Assembly (NCBI GenBank): GCA_030544235.1
Contig: CM060470.1
Span: 24,606,098-24,670,097, forward strand
Length of the DNA: 64,000 nt
Direction of reading: 5' to 3'
Source of the DNA: Lepturacanthus savala
Taxonomy: Eukaryota > Chordata > Actinopteri > Scombriformes > Trichiuridae
Shown: positions 38,101 to 48,600 of the stretch, in pieces
Position numbering within the stretch: position 1 is the stretch's first letter
Layout: each line of letters starts with the position of its first letter
Position numbers and translations under genes: made by a program
The notes under the pieces: model-generated
Database searches by the model: none
Told to the model about the DNA's origin: nothing
What the model saw: only the letters and a program-made list of their open reading frames with translations

Positions 38101-40011
38101 ACAACATACATTAGATTAGAACAAAAGTTGTTACATTTACCTTGCAAACATTTATTTTGAAGGAGTTTAATTTTTAACTTGTAGTAGTAAATATTAATAC
38201 TCATAATAATATGGATTTTTTACCTGCACAGCTCTAGAATATCACTTGTCCCATTCAGGTGGTGTCAGCAGAACAAGTTTGTGTTGTTGCTGTTATTGTT
38301 GCTTGGTTACAGATCAGACTCTTGACCATTTCTAGTGTGGAATTCCAGTGTGTTGAGACGTCTTGAATTAGTGGCTCCTGCTGCAGTCCAAGAGCCGCTT
38401 GTTGTACTTGAAGCTCCATGGCATTTACCGGGCTGTGTTTAAAGTGGCAGACAATTTTGCGACACTTGGGTAATGAATAGACAATTCCGCTGTCAGAGAG
38501 GCTCACAGTGATGCTCCTTTGAAGAACATGAGCTATGCAGGGCATGTGCTCATAGACCAGTCTTCTCACTGCAGCGGTCATATTGTGTGCACTGTCCGTC
38601 CCAATAGTTGTAATTTTTTCTTCAATTTCCCACTTGCGTGCAACTGTTAGAAACCGTTCTGCACCTGCCTCTGTAAAGTGACTTTCGTCAGTTTTCATTA
38701 GTTAGCGCAAATGATTTCAGGTCCCAGGTTTTAGTGATGTGATGCACAGTTGGAGTTGAATTGTGTGATATACGAAGCTTGTCTCTCTGCGCATGCGTTA
38801 ATTGCGTTAAAAAAATTTGTCGCATTAATTCAAGAAATTAATCATCCTAGGTTAATGCGTTAATTTTGACATCTCTACATAAGACTGATCCAAAAAAAAG
38901 ATTTCTAGAAATGTTGGCCAGCTGAAAAGTATGAAGATGAAAATGATGAGCCTGTAAAGCACTCAACACTTACTTGGGGCTCCTTTTGCCTGAATTACTG
39001 CAGCAATGTGGTGTGACATGGAGTCAATCGGTCTTTGGCATTGCTCAGGTGTTATGAGAGTGTATTGCATCCTCCTCTTCACAAGATTTTCAATGGGGTT
39101 TTCTGGCCAATTTAGAACAGGGTCCTTAAACCAGGTACTAGTAGCTTTGGCACTGTGTGCAGGTACCAAGTCCTGTTGGAAAATAGAATCTGTATCTCCA
39201 TAAATTTAAGCACTGACTCTAGCTGCAGTCCACTCTTTGTAACTCTCTCTGAGGTGTGTTTATCCCTTGCTTTTACACTTTCCCTACTTGTACACTTTTT
39301 TTTTCTGCCACATCTGTCAGGTCAGCAGTCTTCCCCATGATTGTGTAGCCTACAGAACTAGACTTGGAGACCATTTAAAAGCCTTTGCACATGTTTTGAG
39401 GTAATTGGCTGATTAGAGTGTGGCACCAGGTGTCTTTGCACAACCTTTGCACAATATTCAAATTTTCTGAGGTATCCAATTTGGGATTTTAATTAGTCAG
39501 TTATAATCATCATTATTTACAGTTGAAATATGTCAGTCTGTGTGAAATAAATCTAATGCAATGAATAATAAATAAATAAATGTTATAAAAGTTTCACTTT
39601 TTGAATGGATTTATAGAAATAAACTTTTTCATGATATTCCTATTATATGACCAACACCTGTTGATACAGAAGGTGCAAAAACCTGACAAGCCTACCCAGC
39701 ATTAAACTTGAAGCTAATTTGTGTTGCATATTTCATATTAACTGTTATAGTAAACCTCATGTTAAAGAAGAAAAATAAAGTATGAATAAATAACAAATTG
39801 CAGTATTCATTGCAATTTCATTGTCTTGACTTTCCAGGAACCACAATCTGATGAGTTGTTGGGAAAAGAAGATTGGCCTTGGGCCACTCCTCCTGTATCA
39901 CTGGAGTGGCGACTGAAGGAACTCCAGCAACAGATGTTGGCAAACGAAGCAGAGGAAAGAGTCTGCAAACTGAGAATGAGCATGTTGCTCAGCATTGATG
40001 ATGACTGTTAA
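17161..40011 (+). CDS. mcm3ap: MCM3AP / GANP, germinal-centre-associated nuclear protein (complete, 29 exons)
   Basis: GANP is the scaffold of the TREX-2 mRNA export complex at nuclear pores, with a C-terminal region linked to MCM3 acetylation. Exons: 17161-17392, 17772-19013, 19804-20051, 21040-21121, 21255-21390, 22303-22481, 22597-22736, 23543-23740, 24673-24941, 25103-25265, 25648-25808, 26155-26378, 27178-27437, 28305-28405, 28530-28661, 29879-29992, 30094-30246, 31312-31509, 31709-31777, 31876-32010, 32976-33129, 33439-33691, 33866-33963, 34113-34503, 34626-34910, 35009-35138, 36040-36258, 36832-36934 and 39838-40011. They total 2080 residues in one frame (human 1980). Residues 1-490 are Ser/Thr-rich with many FGQ/FGS repeats. 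About 505-600 is the RRM (LCRNVPPALNKKETIERHFG). The SAC3 domain, about 706-1020, has FVGTCPDMCPEKERYMRET and WYDFVWNRTRGIRKDI. A Pro-rich and coiled-coil stretch follows, then from about 1345 the GANP C-terminal region (RRQMRGFPAAPCCVDP). Confidence 0.96.
21504..22162. mobile_element. MITE-like element (MCM3AP intron 5)
   Basis: The left end reads GCCTCGTCCACACTGCTGC then GGTATTTTTGAAA. The right end reads TTTTTAAAAATACC-like sequence, then GTGTGGACAGCCCC, as an imperfect inverted counterpart. Such gene-sized elements with GTCCACAC ends are frequent in fish. No transposase frame is present and no clean target duplication could be seen, so class is uncertain. Confidence 0.5.
22817..23457 (+). 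repeat. Dispersed repeat A (MCM3AP intron 7)
   Basis: This segment shares extended similarity, in the same orientation, with 61017-61465. Shared blocks include CTCAGCTACAACACTAAA, TATCTGTAGTAAAACACAAT, CAATATCCACATCATCAAT, CCTTTATAATC and the terminal GGGGCTTAAGTGGTTAA. The right end in TTAA suggests a TTAA-targeting DNA element, but the left boundary is not clear. Confidence 0.6.
26494..27125. mobile_element. Non-autonomous hAT element (MCM3AP intron 12)
   Basis: Ends are CACTGGTTTTCAAAGTGTG and CACACTTTGAAAACCTCTG, a good terminal inverted repeat. The flanking octamers atctggag (26486-26493) and atctagag (27126-27133) match at 7 of 8 bases. This is the expected hAT target duplication, slightly mutated since insertion. 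The interior is AT-rich without an open frame. Confidence 0.8.
27721..27830. repeat. Dispersed repeat with TTTATTTGTATAGCACATTT motif
   Basis: This short stretch has a motif very common in fish interspersed repeats (TTTATTTGTATAGCACATTT followed by CAAAGCGCTTT). A related fragment occurs at 40697-40741 (GTTTATTTGTGTAGCACATTT, then AAAGTGCTTTATG). Boundaries and family are uncertain. Confidence 0.4.
32175..32712. mobile_element. hAT-type element with CAGTGGTTCTCAA end (MCM3AP intron 20)
   Basis: The left end CAGTGGTTCTCAACC is the classical terminus of one large hAT group. The right end, AAGGTTCAGGTTCTGA, is a degraded counterpart. A perfect 8-bp duplication tttaaaag flanks it (32167-32174 and 32713-32720). 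Internal blocks TTGCAACCCCAAA and TGACCCCAATTGGGGTTGGG extend the imperfect inverted repeat. No coding capacity remains. Confidence 0.8.
35467..35668 (-). mobile_element. hAT-type MITE, copy 2 (MCM3AP intron 26)
   Basis: This 202-bp element is the same family as 13515-13715 but inverted: it begins CACGTGTCAAGCTCCAGTCC and ends CTGCAGTTTGACACCCCTG. A perfect 8-bp direct repeat ttctagat flanks it (35459-35466 and 35669-35676). Both copies sit in sites ending TAGAT. Confidence 0.85.
36339..36740 (+). mobile_element. 5' remnant of a Tc1-like transposon (MCM3AP intron 27)
   Basis: After a TA dinucleotide (36337-36338) the segment starts CAGTGGTGTGAAAACGTG, a Tc1-type end common in fish. It continues through the typical leader (CATGGCCCTGTG, TCACACCCAGGC). 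It ends with the start of a transposase, readable near 36650-36735 as KEIQ.QMRKKVIGICQSGEGYKAISKA in pieces. The upstream ATG is mutated and the rest of the gene is lost. The relic has no role in MCM3AP as far as can be seen. Confidence 0.7.
37213..38877 (-). mobile_element. hAT element nested in the Tc1-like element
   Basis: Ends TAGGGCTGTCA and TGACATCTCTA form a short inverted repeat, with TTAATGCGTTAA-type subterminal motifs. The flanking octamers cttaagac (37205-37212) and cataagac (38878-38885) match at 7 of 8 bases. The host sequence on both sides is the Tc1-like element, so this insertion is the younger event. It contains the transposase remnants described separately. Confidence 0.85.
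37620..38698 (-). pseudogene. Broken hAT (ZBED-like) transposase inside the nested hAT element
   Basis: Two minus-strand blocks resemble the catalytic and dimerisation parts of hAT transposases related to ZBED proteins. The block at 38255-38698 includes TIGTDSAHNMTAAVRRL, PCIAHVLQRSI and the DVSTHWNSTLEMV signature. The block at 37620-38009 includes AWLKLATALDPRFKDLKSLP. The N-terminal BED zinc finger and the C-terminal dimerisation motif are missing, and about 250 bp of non-coding sequence separates the blocks. It is a relic. Confidence 0.75.
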
Positions 40012-40044
40012 TGTCAGATATTTTTGTTTTTTACATGACAGATG

Positions 40045-40050
40045 AATAAA
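40045..40050 (+). terminator. Poly(A) signal of MCM3AP
   Basis: An AATAAA hexamer lies 34 bp after the MCM3AP stop codon (TAA at 40009-40011). A second AATAAA lies near 40122. Either could direct the 3' end. Confidence 0.5.
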
Positions 40051-40995
40051 ATGAAATAGTGGAGAAATATGGGGCTGTACACTACACCCCATCTCCACTT
40101 GATATCAGATTTATAGGGTAATAAAATTTCTATTTTTGTGAACAGCGTTTTTCAATCATTTTGGATGGTGATACATGAATTGTCACACAAATATTTGTTA
40201 AAAGGTTCAAACTGCAGAAGGTTGTAAGGTTTGAAAAGTGAGGTGACATTAAAATGGGCATCAGGGCGTTCCTTCATTTCTACCTTATGGTATGGTAACT
40301 AATAACAAAATGTGGGAGACATGTTAGTTGGTCATCATGTTAAATTCTCTACTAGTACTAAATATAAAAAAAAAATGAAAAGGCTATTTTACAAATTCTG
40401 TGCACCATGAACACATGTCCTTAAAGGGCTCATATTTAAGCTTTGAAGGCAGTGAAAAATACAGGTGAAATTTCTGTCTCTGGTACTGTTTGAAGAAAGG
40501 CTTTTATGTAGCGTGGAAATTCAGGCCCAAGTTCCCATCCCACTTAATTTTACATAAAGACCTTGAATTAATTAGTGAAGCTTCATTCATTTGTTTGCTG
40601 CTGATGTCCAACTGTCCTCTACATTGTGAAAGTATATTTAAAAACATGCTTAATCTCCAGTTGGTGGTAGCATCAATCACAGAAGCTGTGGCAAGAGTTT
40701 ATTTGTGTAGCACATTTAAACAAGACAAAAGTGCTTTATGAAAACCAAATTCATCAAGACTGTGCAACGTTAAGTTATGAAAGACTAAACTGAAAATGAA
40801 AAAATAAGCTGAAATAGAACAGTCCAGACAGCATTGCCCACCTCAAGCATCACTAAAAGGAAAAAAAAACTTGATTTTCATCAGAATTGTTTTGCTTGTT
40901 TTTTTTTGCAGGAGTTACAAAGTAATTCTTAAAATTATATTGTGAAAGGCAGATGGATAAAATGGTCGTTTCTCTTCCCATTGAAGAATCTTCAT

Positions 40996-41781
40996 CTAGT
41001 CAGAGTCGCTGCTGCTGCTGCAGGAGCTGCTGGAAGACTGCAACAGAACAGAAAAGAAATACATGAGTCTTGACAACTACCAATGTGATGTAAACTAAAC
41101 AAGGTCCCTACCTAATCTAGAACTTGCTGATGATCACTGTTACAGTACTTTTAAAAAAAAATAATTACTTTTTTCAGTGAGGAAATAAACTGCTCTAATA
41201 AACATCTGCGATCCGATGTATCAAAAATCATCCAGGTGTAGATATATGTAGTCCCCATTAATTAACATTGCACAATGTTTTAATGCTTAATTCTGAACAA
41301 AATAAACTTTCTGGTGTGGATAAATAGACCAGTGCACTGCTGGTTCTTACCCCATGACAGTCCTTCCCCTTCTTGTGGCACTTGGCATGCTTGTGGCCAC
41401 GCTTGTGCCTGCGCCTGCGTCGTTTGGGACCACATCCATGTCCATGTTTCGGGGAGCCACAGCCACCATGGGTGTGTCCATGGCCGTGGTTGTGTCCAGG
41501 GCCTTTGTCACTGCAACAACCGCCATGTGCCTGTCCGTGACTGTAGCCACAACAGTCATTACAGCCACCACAACCACCGTGTGCATGTCCATGACCATGT
41601 CCATGGTCTTGGACTCCACAACCATGTCCATGAGCATGACCATGACCATGACCGTGGTCGTGGCCGTGGTTGTGTCCTCCTGGAAAAAAATATTCACATT
41701 TAGCAAATGCAAAGATACATTTTGAAGAAAGAAGTGAGGATGAACAAAGAGGAACTGTTATTTACCTCGATGATGAGGCAT
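40996..41781 (-). CDS. Small His/Gly/Cys-rich protein, paralogue of the PGGYP-repeat gene (3 coding exons)
   Basis: I do not recognise this as a named gene. Coding exons on the minus strand are 41766-41781, 41351-41679 and 40996-41037, in frame for 128 residues. A non-coding first exon ends at 42259. It starts MPHHRGGHNHGHDHGHGHGH. It has about 30 His, mostly as HG dipeptides, and 12 Cys including GGCNDCC and GGCCSD. A basic patch PKRRRRRHKRGHKHAKC runs into HKKGKDCHG, and the last exon encodes SSSSSCSSSSDSD. No signal peptide or membrane segment is visible. High His and Cys content suggests metal binding, which is inference. Splice sites, TATA box and last exon match those of 58946-60261, which argues that it is a real gene rather than a low-complexity frame. 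Open frames on the opposite strand here are shadows. Confidence 0.75.
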
Positions 41782-42258
41782 TTCAACTTGAATGCTGAAA
41801 TTTAAGAAAATTAATATTATAATGTGGAAAACATTTGAAACAAGCTTTAGTGTGATCATGTGTTTTATAAATGATGATAAATATCTGATTGAGATATTGG
41901 TGAAGGAAGAATATTTTCTCTTCTAACCCCACCCTGAATAAACACACATCAATATACTGTATATACCTCAGTAAATTAACCTGAGTCCAAAAGACCGTCT
42001 CTTTCTAAAAAATATTAAAATAATATGAATAAATCCACACAGTTCCCTTGTGAGCTGAAAAAATCTTTTTACACAAGTAACAAAAACTAAAAGGTGATGT
42101 ACAATAACAAAACATTCATAATTAGATAACTGTAACAAAAAGCAAGACATGATATCTAAAAAAACATAACAAACATATACAAATTAATGCAGAATCAGCC
42201 ATTGCCCCTAAACAGGCTTTTTTCAACAGATGGTCAGCAGAGATTGAGATGAACTCAC

Positions 42259-42315
42259 CGTGTGCTGAAGTGCAGATCCACAGACGCAAATGTAATCTGT
42301 TGCTCCTTTTATGTG
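42259..42315 (-). promoter_or_regulatory. TATA box and non-coding first exon of the His-rich gene
   Basis: On the minus strand a CACATAAAAGG element (42306-42315) is followed by a short leader exon containing TCTGTGGATCTGCA. It ends ACACG before a GTGAGT donor at 42258-42259. The paralogous gene at 58.8 kb has the same elements: CACATAAAAG, then TCTGTGGACCTGCA, then ACACA and GTAAGT. The second exon begins at 41794 after a TTTCAG acceptor, 13 bases before the ATG. Confidence 0.65.
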
Positions 42316-45292
42316 AAGCTGTAACTCCACCTGCAGCAGTTCATCAGAGGCCAACCCATCACAAACCTTTGTTTAGTCAGATGAAAAATGCAGCATTCAC
42401 GATAACAGCAACTTTTACATGTATTTTTTCACATTTATCTATCACGGTGCAGTGTAAGACACAAGAATGCAACTCTAAGATTAATGTCTTAATTTATTGA
42501 CTTAAAAACCATCCTGATGATGCGAACTCAGAGTTTACCAGGCTAGTAATTTCTTGTTCCTTTGTCCCCTGCACGGCATATTTCACAAGCCAACCAGTGT
42601 GATGCTATCAAGAAACAAAACCTGTATTTTCCCTTCTGAGGAACAAAGAAAGACTTGTAGTTTGAGCCATCTCTTTTCTTTACATGCCTACACACAAGTC
42701 AAAATGCTCTAGATTCGAAGGTGTTTCTTTGTTAAATATATTTTATTTACAGTACTATATATTATTACAGTACTATACTATTTACATTTAACTTTACTAA
42801 ACTGCACAACACAGGCCACAACAAGGAAACAAACATAAAAAATTAAAACATTAAGAAAAAAATGGAAAAAGGTCAGTTATACACTTACAGAGAAAAACAT
42901 AATTGTGATAATTAAAGTAAAGCACCATGTGAAATGTTGAGTCAGGCATCACATCTGGCACCAAGAAGGGTCTTGGTCAGCCCAGTTAAGAGAATGCATA
43001 TCTAAGTTAGTTTTGACAATTTTGTTTTAAAATAGAATCAAAATACCATATAGCTTTGTTTACGAGTGATGCAATCTGTGAAACACCTTATACCAAATTA
43101 ACTCATAGCATGAGTTAATAGAACAATAGACCCAAGGCAGTGTTTCCTCCCAAAGTTATGAAGATATATTGGAGTTCAAGTCTTTGGCCCAAGCTTCCCT
43201 GATAAAATAAGAGGGAACTTGATTAGTGAAAGAACCCACAAATTTTGATGTTGACCGCTTGGAGTCTAGGGGGAGCAGAAGGCTCTCAATAAGATAAAAG
43301 ATTAAGTTTCTTGCTTATCTAAGCAAATTATGCTAATTGGCCATTAATATACTAGAAGGCATGTCTTTAATTGGCTTCATGATGTTTACTTGTGTTAATA
43401 AAATATATTACATTACATTATGTTACATTTTACAGTACACAGACACAAAACAAAATATTGGGCAACGAAGATGTCAATCAGCAACAACTAACAAACACTG
43501 TAGGATATTTATATGTTAGCATTATCAATGCATATATCCTCAAAATAGTGTCAGGTCTCCGGTCATAAAGGACACATCTAGGTCAAGTCCCGAGTTTTCA
43601 TAAGGAAACTACAAGTCAGTTGCAAATAATGTTGATTATCTTAAAGAATTTCTATTTAAGAATTGTGAAGAAATTTAATGTTTTCTATTGCCAGAGTTAT
43701 AACTTAAGTTCTCCTAAAATGAAATATGTCTTGTTTATCATTTTAACTGATTCACTGGTCATATTGTTCACTAATTTATCTTTTGCCAAATACATTACAG
43801 CAAAATACAATTTCTTTGAATTTTAAAATCAAAATTCAGTCACATTTTACATGACATTTAATCAAGACAAGTGGTCCTCCACCACAGAAGGGAGCACCTT
43901 TAAAAGGCTTTGTATTTTAACAATTTATTTCAAAGTCTGTGTTACAACAGTCGTAATTCTTTACATAACTAAGATCAAGTTATTTTAAGTTATTTCCCAT
44001 TTTTCATTTAAGACTTGATTTAAGCTTTCAAGTCTGTCAAGTATTAGGTTGATGTCTTAAGTCTTTGGGGAGACTCAGGTCTCATGTCAGGGCCTGAATT
44101 TATTAAAACAAGCGATATAGCATACTTAGGTTATATCTTTGTCAATATTTGATTGGCTATTCCTGTTCAGATCTGCATGTGATCACTTGAAAGTTGCTAT
44201 TAAAGATTCAAGTTACTTTATGAATGGATAACATATTGCTGGTCTTCAGAGCCCTCATCCCTTTCCTACTGTTCAAATTCTAACTCTTCACAGTTTCTAA
44301 TCAGAATTAGTGTCTTTACCAAATGTTCAGAAAAATGGGAAAAAATGGTGATTAATCCTTAATGAAGCTTTCAGGGAGCAGCATGTGTATTTTTTACGGC
44401 GGTGTAGGTGTACTCTGGCTGGATGTTTAGATTTGCTGTCGTGCTGCTGAATAAATCTGGGACTGACTAGACGCCTCACTGAAGTGTCTAAAACTAAAAC
44501 TAATGCACAGTGATTTCTTCATTTATTAACTCGTTCTCTTGTTTCATTGGACAATTCTCCTTCAAGTATCAATCCACCAGGTCACAGCAGGTCACATTTT
44601 AGGCAAGAAAAGGCGAGGCTTCTTATCAGTTTGCAGTCATGGTTAAGACTCTGAACAAACAGCAGACAGCACATGCTTGACAAGTTACATGTCTTGCTCA
44701 CTTGTCAAGAACCTTTGAATCTACGTGCATCACGTATCTACAAGTCAGCTGCACAAATAAACACAGTTTTTTATTAACGTCAGACACTCCCAACATATCT
44801 GAAGACATGTCATGATACAATACTGTGAGGACATTCCCACGTATTTCAAACATTTCTAACCACACCTAGAGTTGAGAGATTCAGGTGAGTAAATGACAGC
44901 AATAGTGTTTAAAGGGGGGGAATGAACTTTTGTTTTTATGAGCTCAGCCTCATATACAAACTGACTGACCAACTAGTAGATGTGAAAATGTCATACTTGA
45001 GCAACACAATGTATTTCTGCTGATCAAGAGATAGTCATACAGCCCCCTATTAAACGAGTCAAGTGAGTTTTAGAAAACCCTGACTGTCTGTTTACTCATC
45101 TTCCAGGTCAAAGAAGCCCTAACTCTTTTGTTAGGCTGTATCAATTCTGATTAATCAGCATCTGTGTGGTGAAGAACTCTTTCCAAATGGAAAAATGTGT
45201 TTCTAATATTCTGTTTGATATTCAGATGAGCACAAACGAAAGAATATTAAATAAAGACACCATCCATTTTAAATGAATCCATAGAAAAAATC
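42316..45292. other. Intergenic stretch with no recognised gene
   Basis: About 3 kb of AT-rich sequence separates the His-rich gene from the 3' end of LSS. I see no splice-compatible coding exon, RNA gene or clearly bounded repeat. A part near 44390-44540 has a TGAATAAATCTGGGACTGAC segment that could be a repeat relic, but it could not be classified. Confidence 0.5.
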
Positions 45293-45298
45293 TTTATT
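45293..45298 (-). terminator. Poly(A) signal of LSS
   Basis: TTTATT on the plus strand reads AATAAA on the minus strand, about 380 bp beyond the LSS stop codon. It would give a 3' UTR of ordinary length. Confidence 0.45.
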
Positions 45299-45674
45299 CT
45301 AAATCAAAATAATAAGGAAGGGACATACCTATAAGGCAATGTGGACATACAGTGAATACATTTCTTAAACCGCAGCACATTAATGTGCGTGTGTTGGATA
45401 GCAGCAGATCTTATCTTATCACAACAGGTTTTGACGGAGTAGCTCTGACAGATGAGATATGCTGGAATGTCCACATAGAAAGAAATTCAAAGAATGAAAT
45501 GTCTTTCTCTTTGTGATGGGTTGAGCTCCAAAACAACAACATCTGAAGTGCTAATATGTCCATGGTGTAAATTCACACTCAGAAAGGCCACATGTAGAAA
45601 TTGATGCGTAGCTTGCTGGCTGGCTCCAAATCATTTTATGCAGTTTTCTTATCCTGGATCTCTTATAAAGGGCT

Positions 45675-48600
45675 TCACAACTTAACCTTCCCAGTTATGG
45701 AACTAAGGGGATAAAGTGTTGAGAAGCGGCCAAGGGTCCAGACTGGGAAGACATTTCTGTAGGAGGTGTAGCTGATAGCGCAACTCTTGTTGAACACACC
45801 TGCAATATTCTCCTGTGGAGAGTGAAGCATATTTTTATACTTAACTTCATATTTGTTGTATATTGGTGGATTAACCCATTTAAGTCTATGAGCCTTTAAG
45901 TCTATGACTGTGTCATTTTATGTAAAAATGTTACTGATACAGTTTTTTTCCATAATGACATGATAGTAGATTTAGACTAAAAGTTTTGAGCAAAAAAATT
46001 AAGTATCCAAGTGCTTCCTGTAACATGACGTCATCAACTTCCTGCCCATTCCTCCCGGGAACATGGCAACGACAAACCCTCCCAGAAAAAGGTCATTTCA
46101 TTTAGATTATCATGATTTTCAATCCAGACATGTATATATCTACTTATACTGTATATAAGTCTCTAGAATAACCCCCAAAAAAGAATTTTGTACCTGGGAT
46201 AAATAGGTTTTGTTTATGGGCAGATTTTTTGCAAGCAGCAACTGTAATAGGAAATAAAATACTATTTTCTGCAAAGAAAAAAGTACAAAATAGAGAAAAA
46301 TAGATGCATAACATGAATTTTAGTTGCTATTTATTTAATCCTTCAAATCTTTAGAATAATCCCCCAAAAAAGAAGTCCGTAAATGGGATAAATAGATTTA
46401 GGTTTATGGGCATATTCGTGCAAGCAACAATTATAATAGCCATTAAAATGTTATTGTCTGCAAAGAAAATAGTAAAAAATAGAAAAAATACATACATAAC
46501 ATGATTGTTAGTGACTCAAGTGATATAATTATATGCATGCAATCTTTGAAAAATTTTTTTGACTTAAATGGTTTAAGTGGAATATATTTAATTATAATTT
46601 AATATATTACATATTAGTAATAAAATAATAAGTAGAGAGTCTCACCTGTGGCCAGTCTCCATTGGGTAACTGCTTGTCAATCAACAGCTGGACTCCTCTC
46701 TCAATGGCCCGCTGCTCAGGATGCCTGGTTCATGAACACAAGACGTTTGTCTGAATTTGAATTAATTAATTTTTTTGTTTCAGCAAAACCCAAATGTATT
46801 TAACCTGCTCAGGTTGTAGTTGTGTGTCTGGCTACTTCACCTGACCGCCATGAGGCCTAACAAAGCCCAGCAGGTGTTGTGGATCTGAGCCGTGCTGCTT
46901 TGGACATAGCAACGCTGCTCACATGATTCAAAGTCCTCCCCCCAGCCTCCGTCCAGCATCTGCCGGTCCAGCAGGAACTGACAAGCTTTCTGAACCTCCA
47001 AACAGGCATGTCTGGTACAACAGAATCGTTTATTGAGGGAGGGGTTCATGGAGGTGTGTGACTCAGAAAGTTAAACTGCACGTCGTGGGTTAAAAAAGAA
47101 TCTTTGCTCAGTCATCTGTAAAATGTTGGTGTTCAGAGCCCTTACCCATCCTTGTAGATGTGACCCATACAAGCAAAAGCCTCCAGGCCAAACCATGCTC
47201 CGTATGTGAAACACACGCCCCAGGACCTGAGAATGAAGCAGAAATATTCAATTTTTTGTTTTTAAGTGTGATCTGTTGATTTTGATTCATTAAGCGGTAA
47301 AATAGCAAGTAAAGTATCACCCTTCCCAGGATCCATCAGGCCTCTGCACCTTCCTGCAGTATTCCAGCCCTTCTCTCAGAGTGATTCTGAAGAAGCAATG
47401 AGTAAAGTATCAAAGTTTCATCCATCTTCAACAAGAAACAAATACATTGCTAAGAATATCTTTATGTGTCGTTTTTTGTACGGATTCCTCTGTAATCAGT
47501 CAGTCAGTCATTTTCTATACCCGCTTATTCCTCATTAGGGTCGCAGGGGTCTGCTGGAGCCAATCCCAGCACGTTAGGGTGAGAGGCAGGGATACACCCC
47601 AGATGGTCGCCAGCCTATTGTGGGGCACACACACTCACACCTACAGGCAATTTAGGGTCACCAAATAACCTCAGCATGTTTTTGGACTGTGGGAGGAAGC
47701 TGGAGTACCCGGTGAAAACCCACACAGACACGGGGAGAACATGCAAACTCCACACAGAAAGGTCCCAGACCCAGGACCAAGGAGGTCTTGAACCTGCGAC
47801 CTTCTTGCTGTGAGGCAACAGAGCTAACCCCTGCTCCACCGTGTCACCCTCCTCTGTAATCAATCTTACTATATATATGTCAGTGTGAATGAGGTATTCC
47901 TCATGTTGTAGGGACACACATTGGTTTACATAGTAACATTGCTGGAACCTGACTCCTTTTAAGGGACAAAAGCAGCTCTTCATGACCTAGATCCCCCACA
48001 TTTATTCCCCAAATGTATTTATCTCTGGGTTTCCTTTTGCATTTACACCTCACTACATGAAATAGAAAATAACATTTGAAAATAGAATTTGAAATAAGAA
48101 ATAAATATGATAATGGGAAATTAAATAAACAAATCTATTTACTTGAAACTCTGTCAGTTTCAGTCCTCCATACAAAAGCTCCTACATTCTGTCATTGTGT
48201 AATTATGCAAGGAATCATAGTGAATAAATGATTATCCTTTTTTCTGGGGACCCCCCTGGAACCCCCTCAACGCCCCCTCACACTTTGAGTACCACTTAGT
48301 GTACCTTATCTCCTCAGTGCGGTGTTCAGGATGGGCCTTCTGGAAGTGCTGCAGAGCCTGCATCACTGCTGACGTACACTCCACATAGGTATAATCTATC
48401 ATGATGTCACCTGTGTGAGTGTGAGTGTGTGAGAGAGGGAGAAGAGAGAGAACACAGTGATACTAATGACAACTAATACTCTTTGACTGCAAAATATAGA
48501 AACATAGTAGTGTAGAGTGGAAGATATTTCCCGACCATTAAATGTTGTTAACATTATAAAACTCAAATATCAGGCAGCAGACTCACCAAACACCTCAGAG

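Larger units (their letters stand above)
37004..39661 (-). mobile_element. Decayed Tc1-like transposon, interrupted by a hAT element (MCM3AP intron 28)
   Basis: The ends are inverted repeats: ACAGGTGCTGGTCATATGAT on the left and, reading inward from the right, the complement of TATATGACCAACACCTGT. The minus-strand frame at 38963-39169 gives transposase fragments (PAHSAKATSTWFKD, then NPIENLVKRRMQY and ITPEQCQRPIDSM), the DDE-domain end of a Tc1-family transposase, with internal deletions. The minus-strand N-terminal end lies near 39320-39350 (MGKTADL-type). It is broken by deletions and by the insertion at 37213-38877, so it cannot be active. Confidence 0.75.

Noticed and set aside
41314..41725. 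Plus-strand open frames opposite the His-rich gene
   Set aside because: They are antisense shadows of a GC-periodic repeat; only the minus-strand frame has matching splice sites, TATA box and a paralogue.
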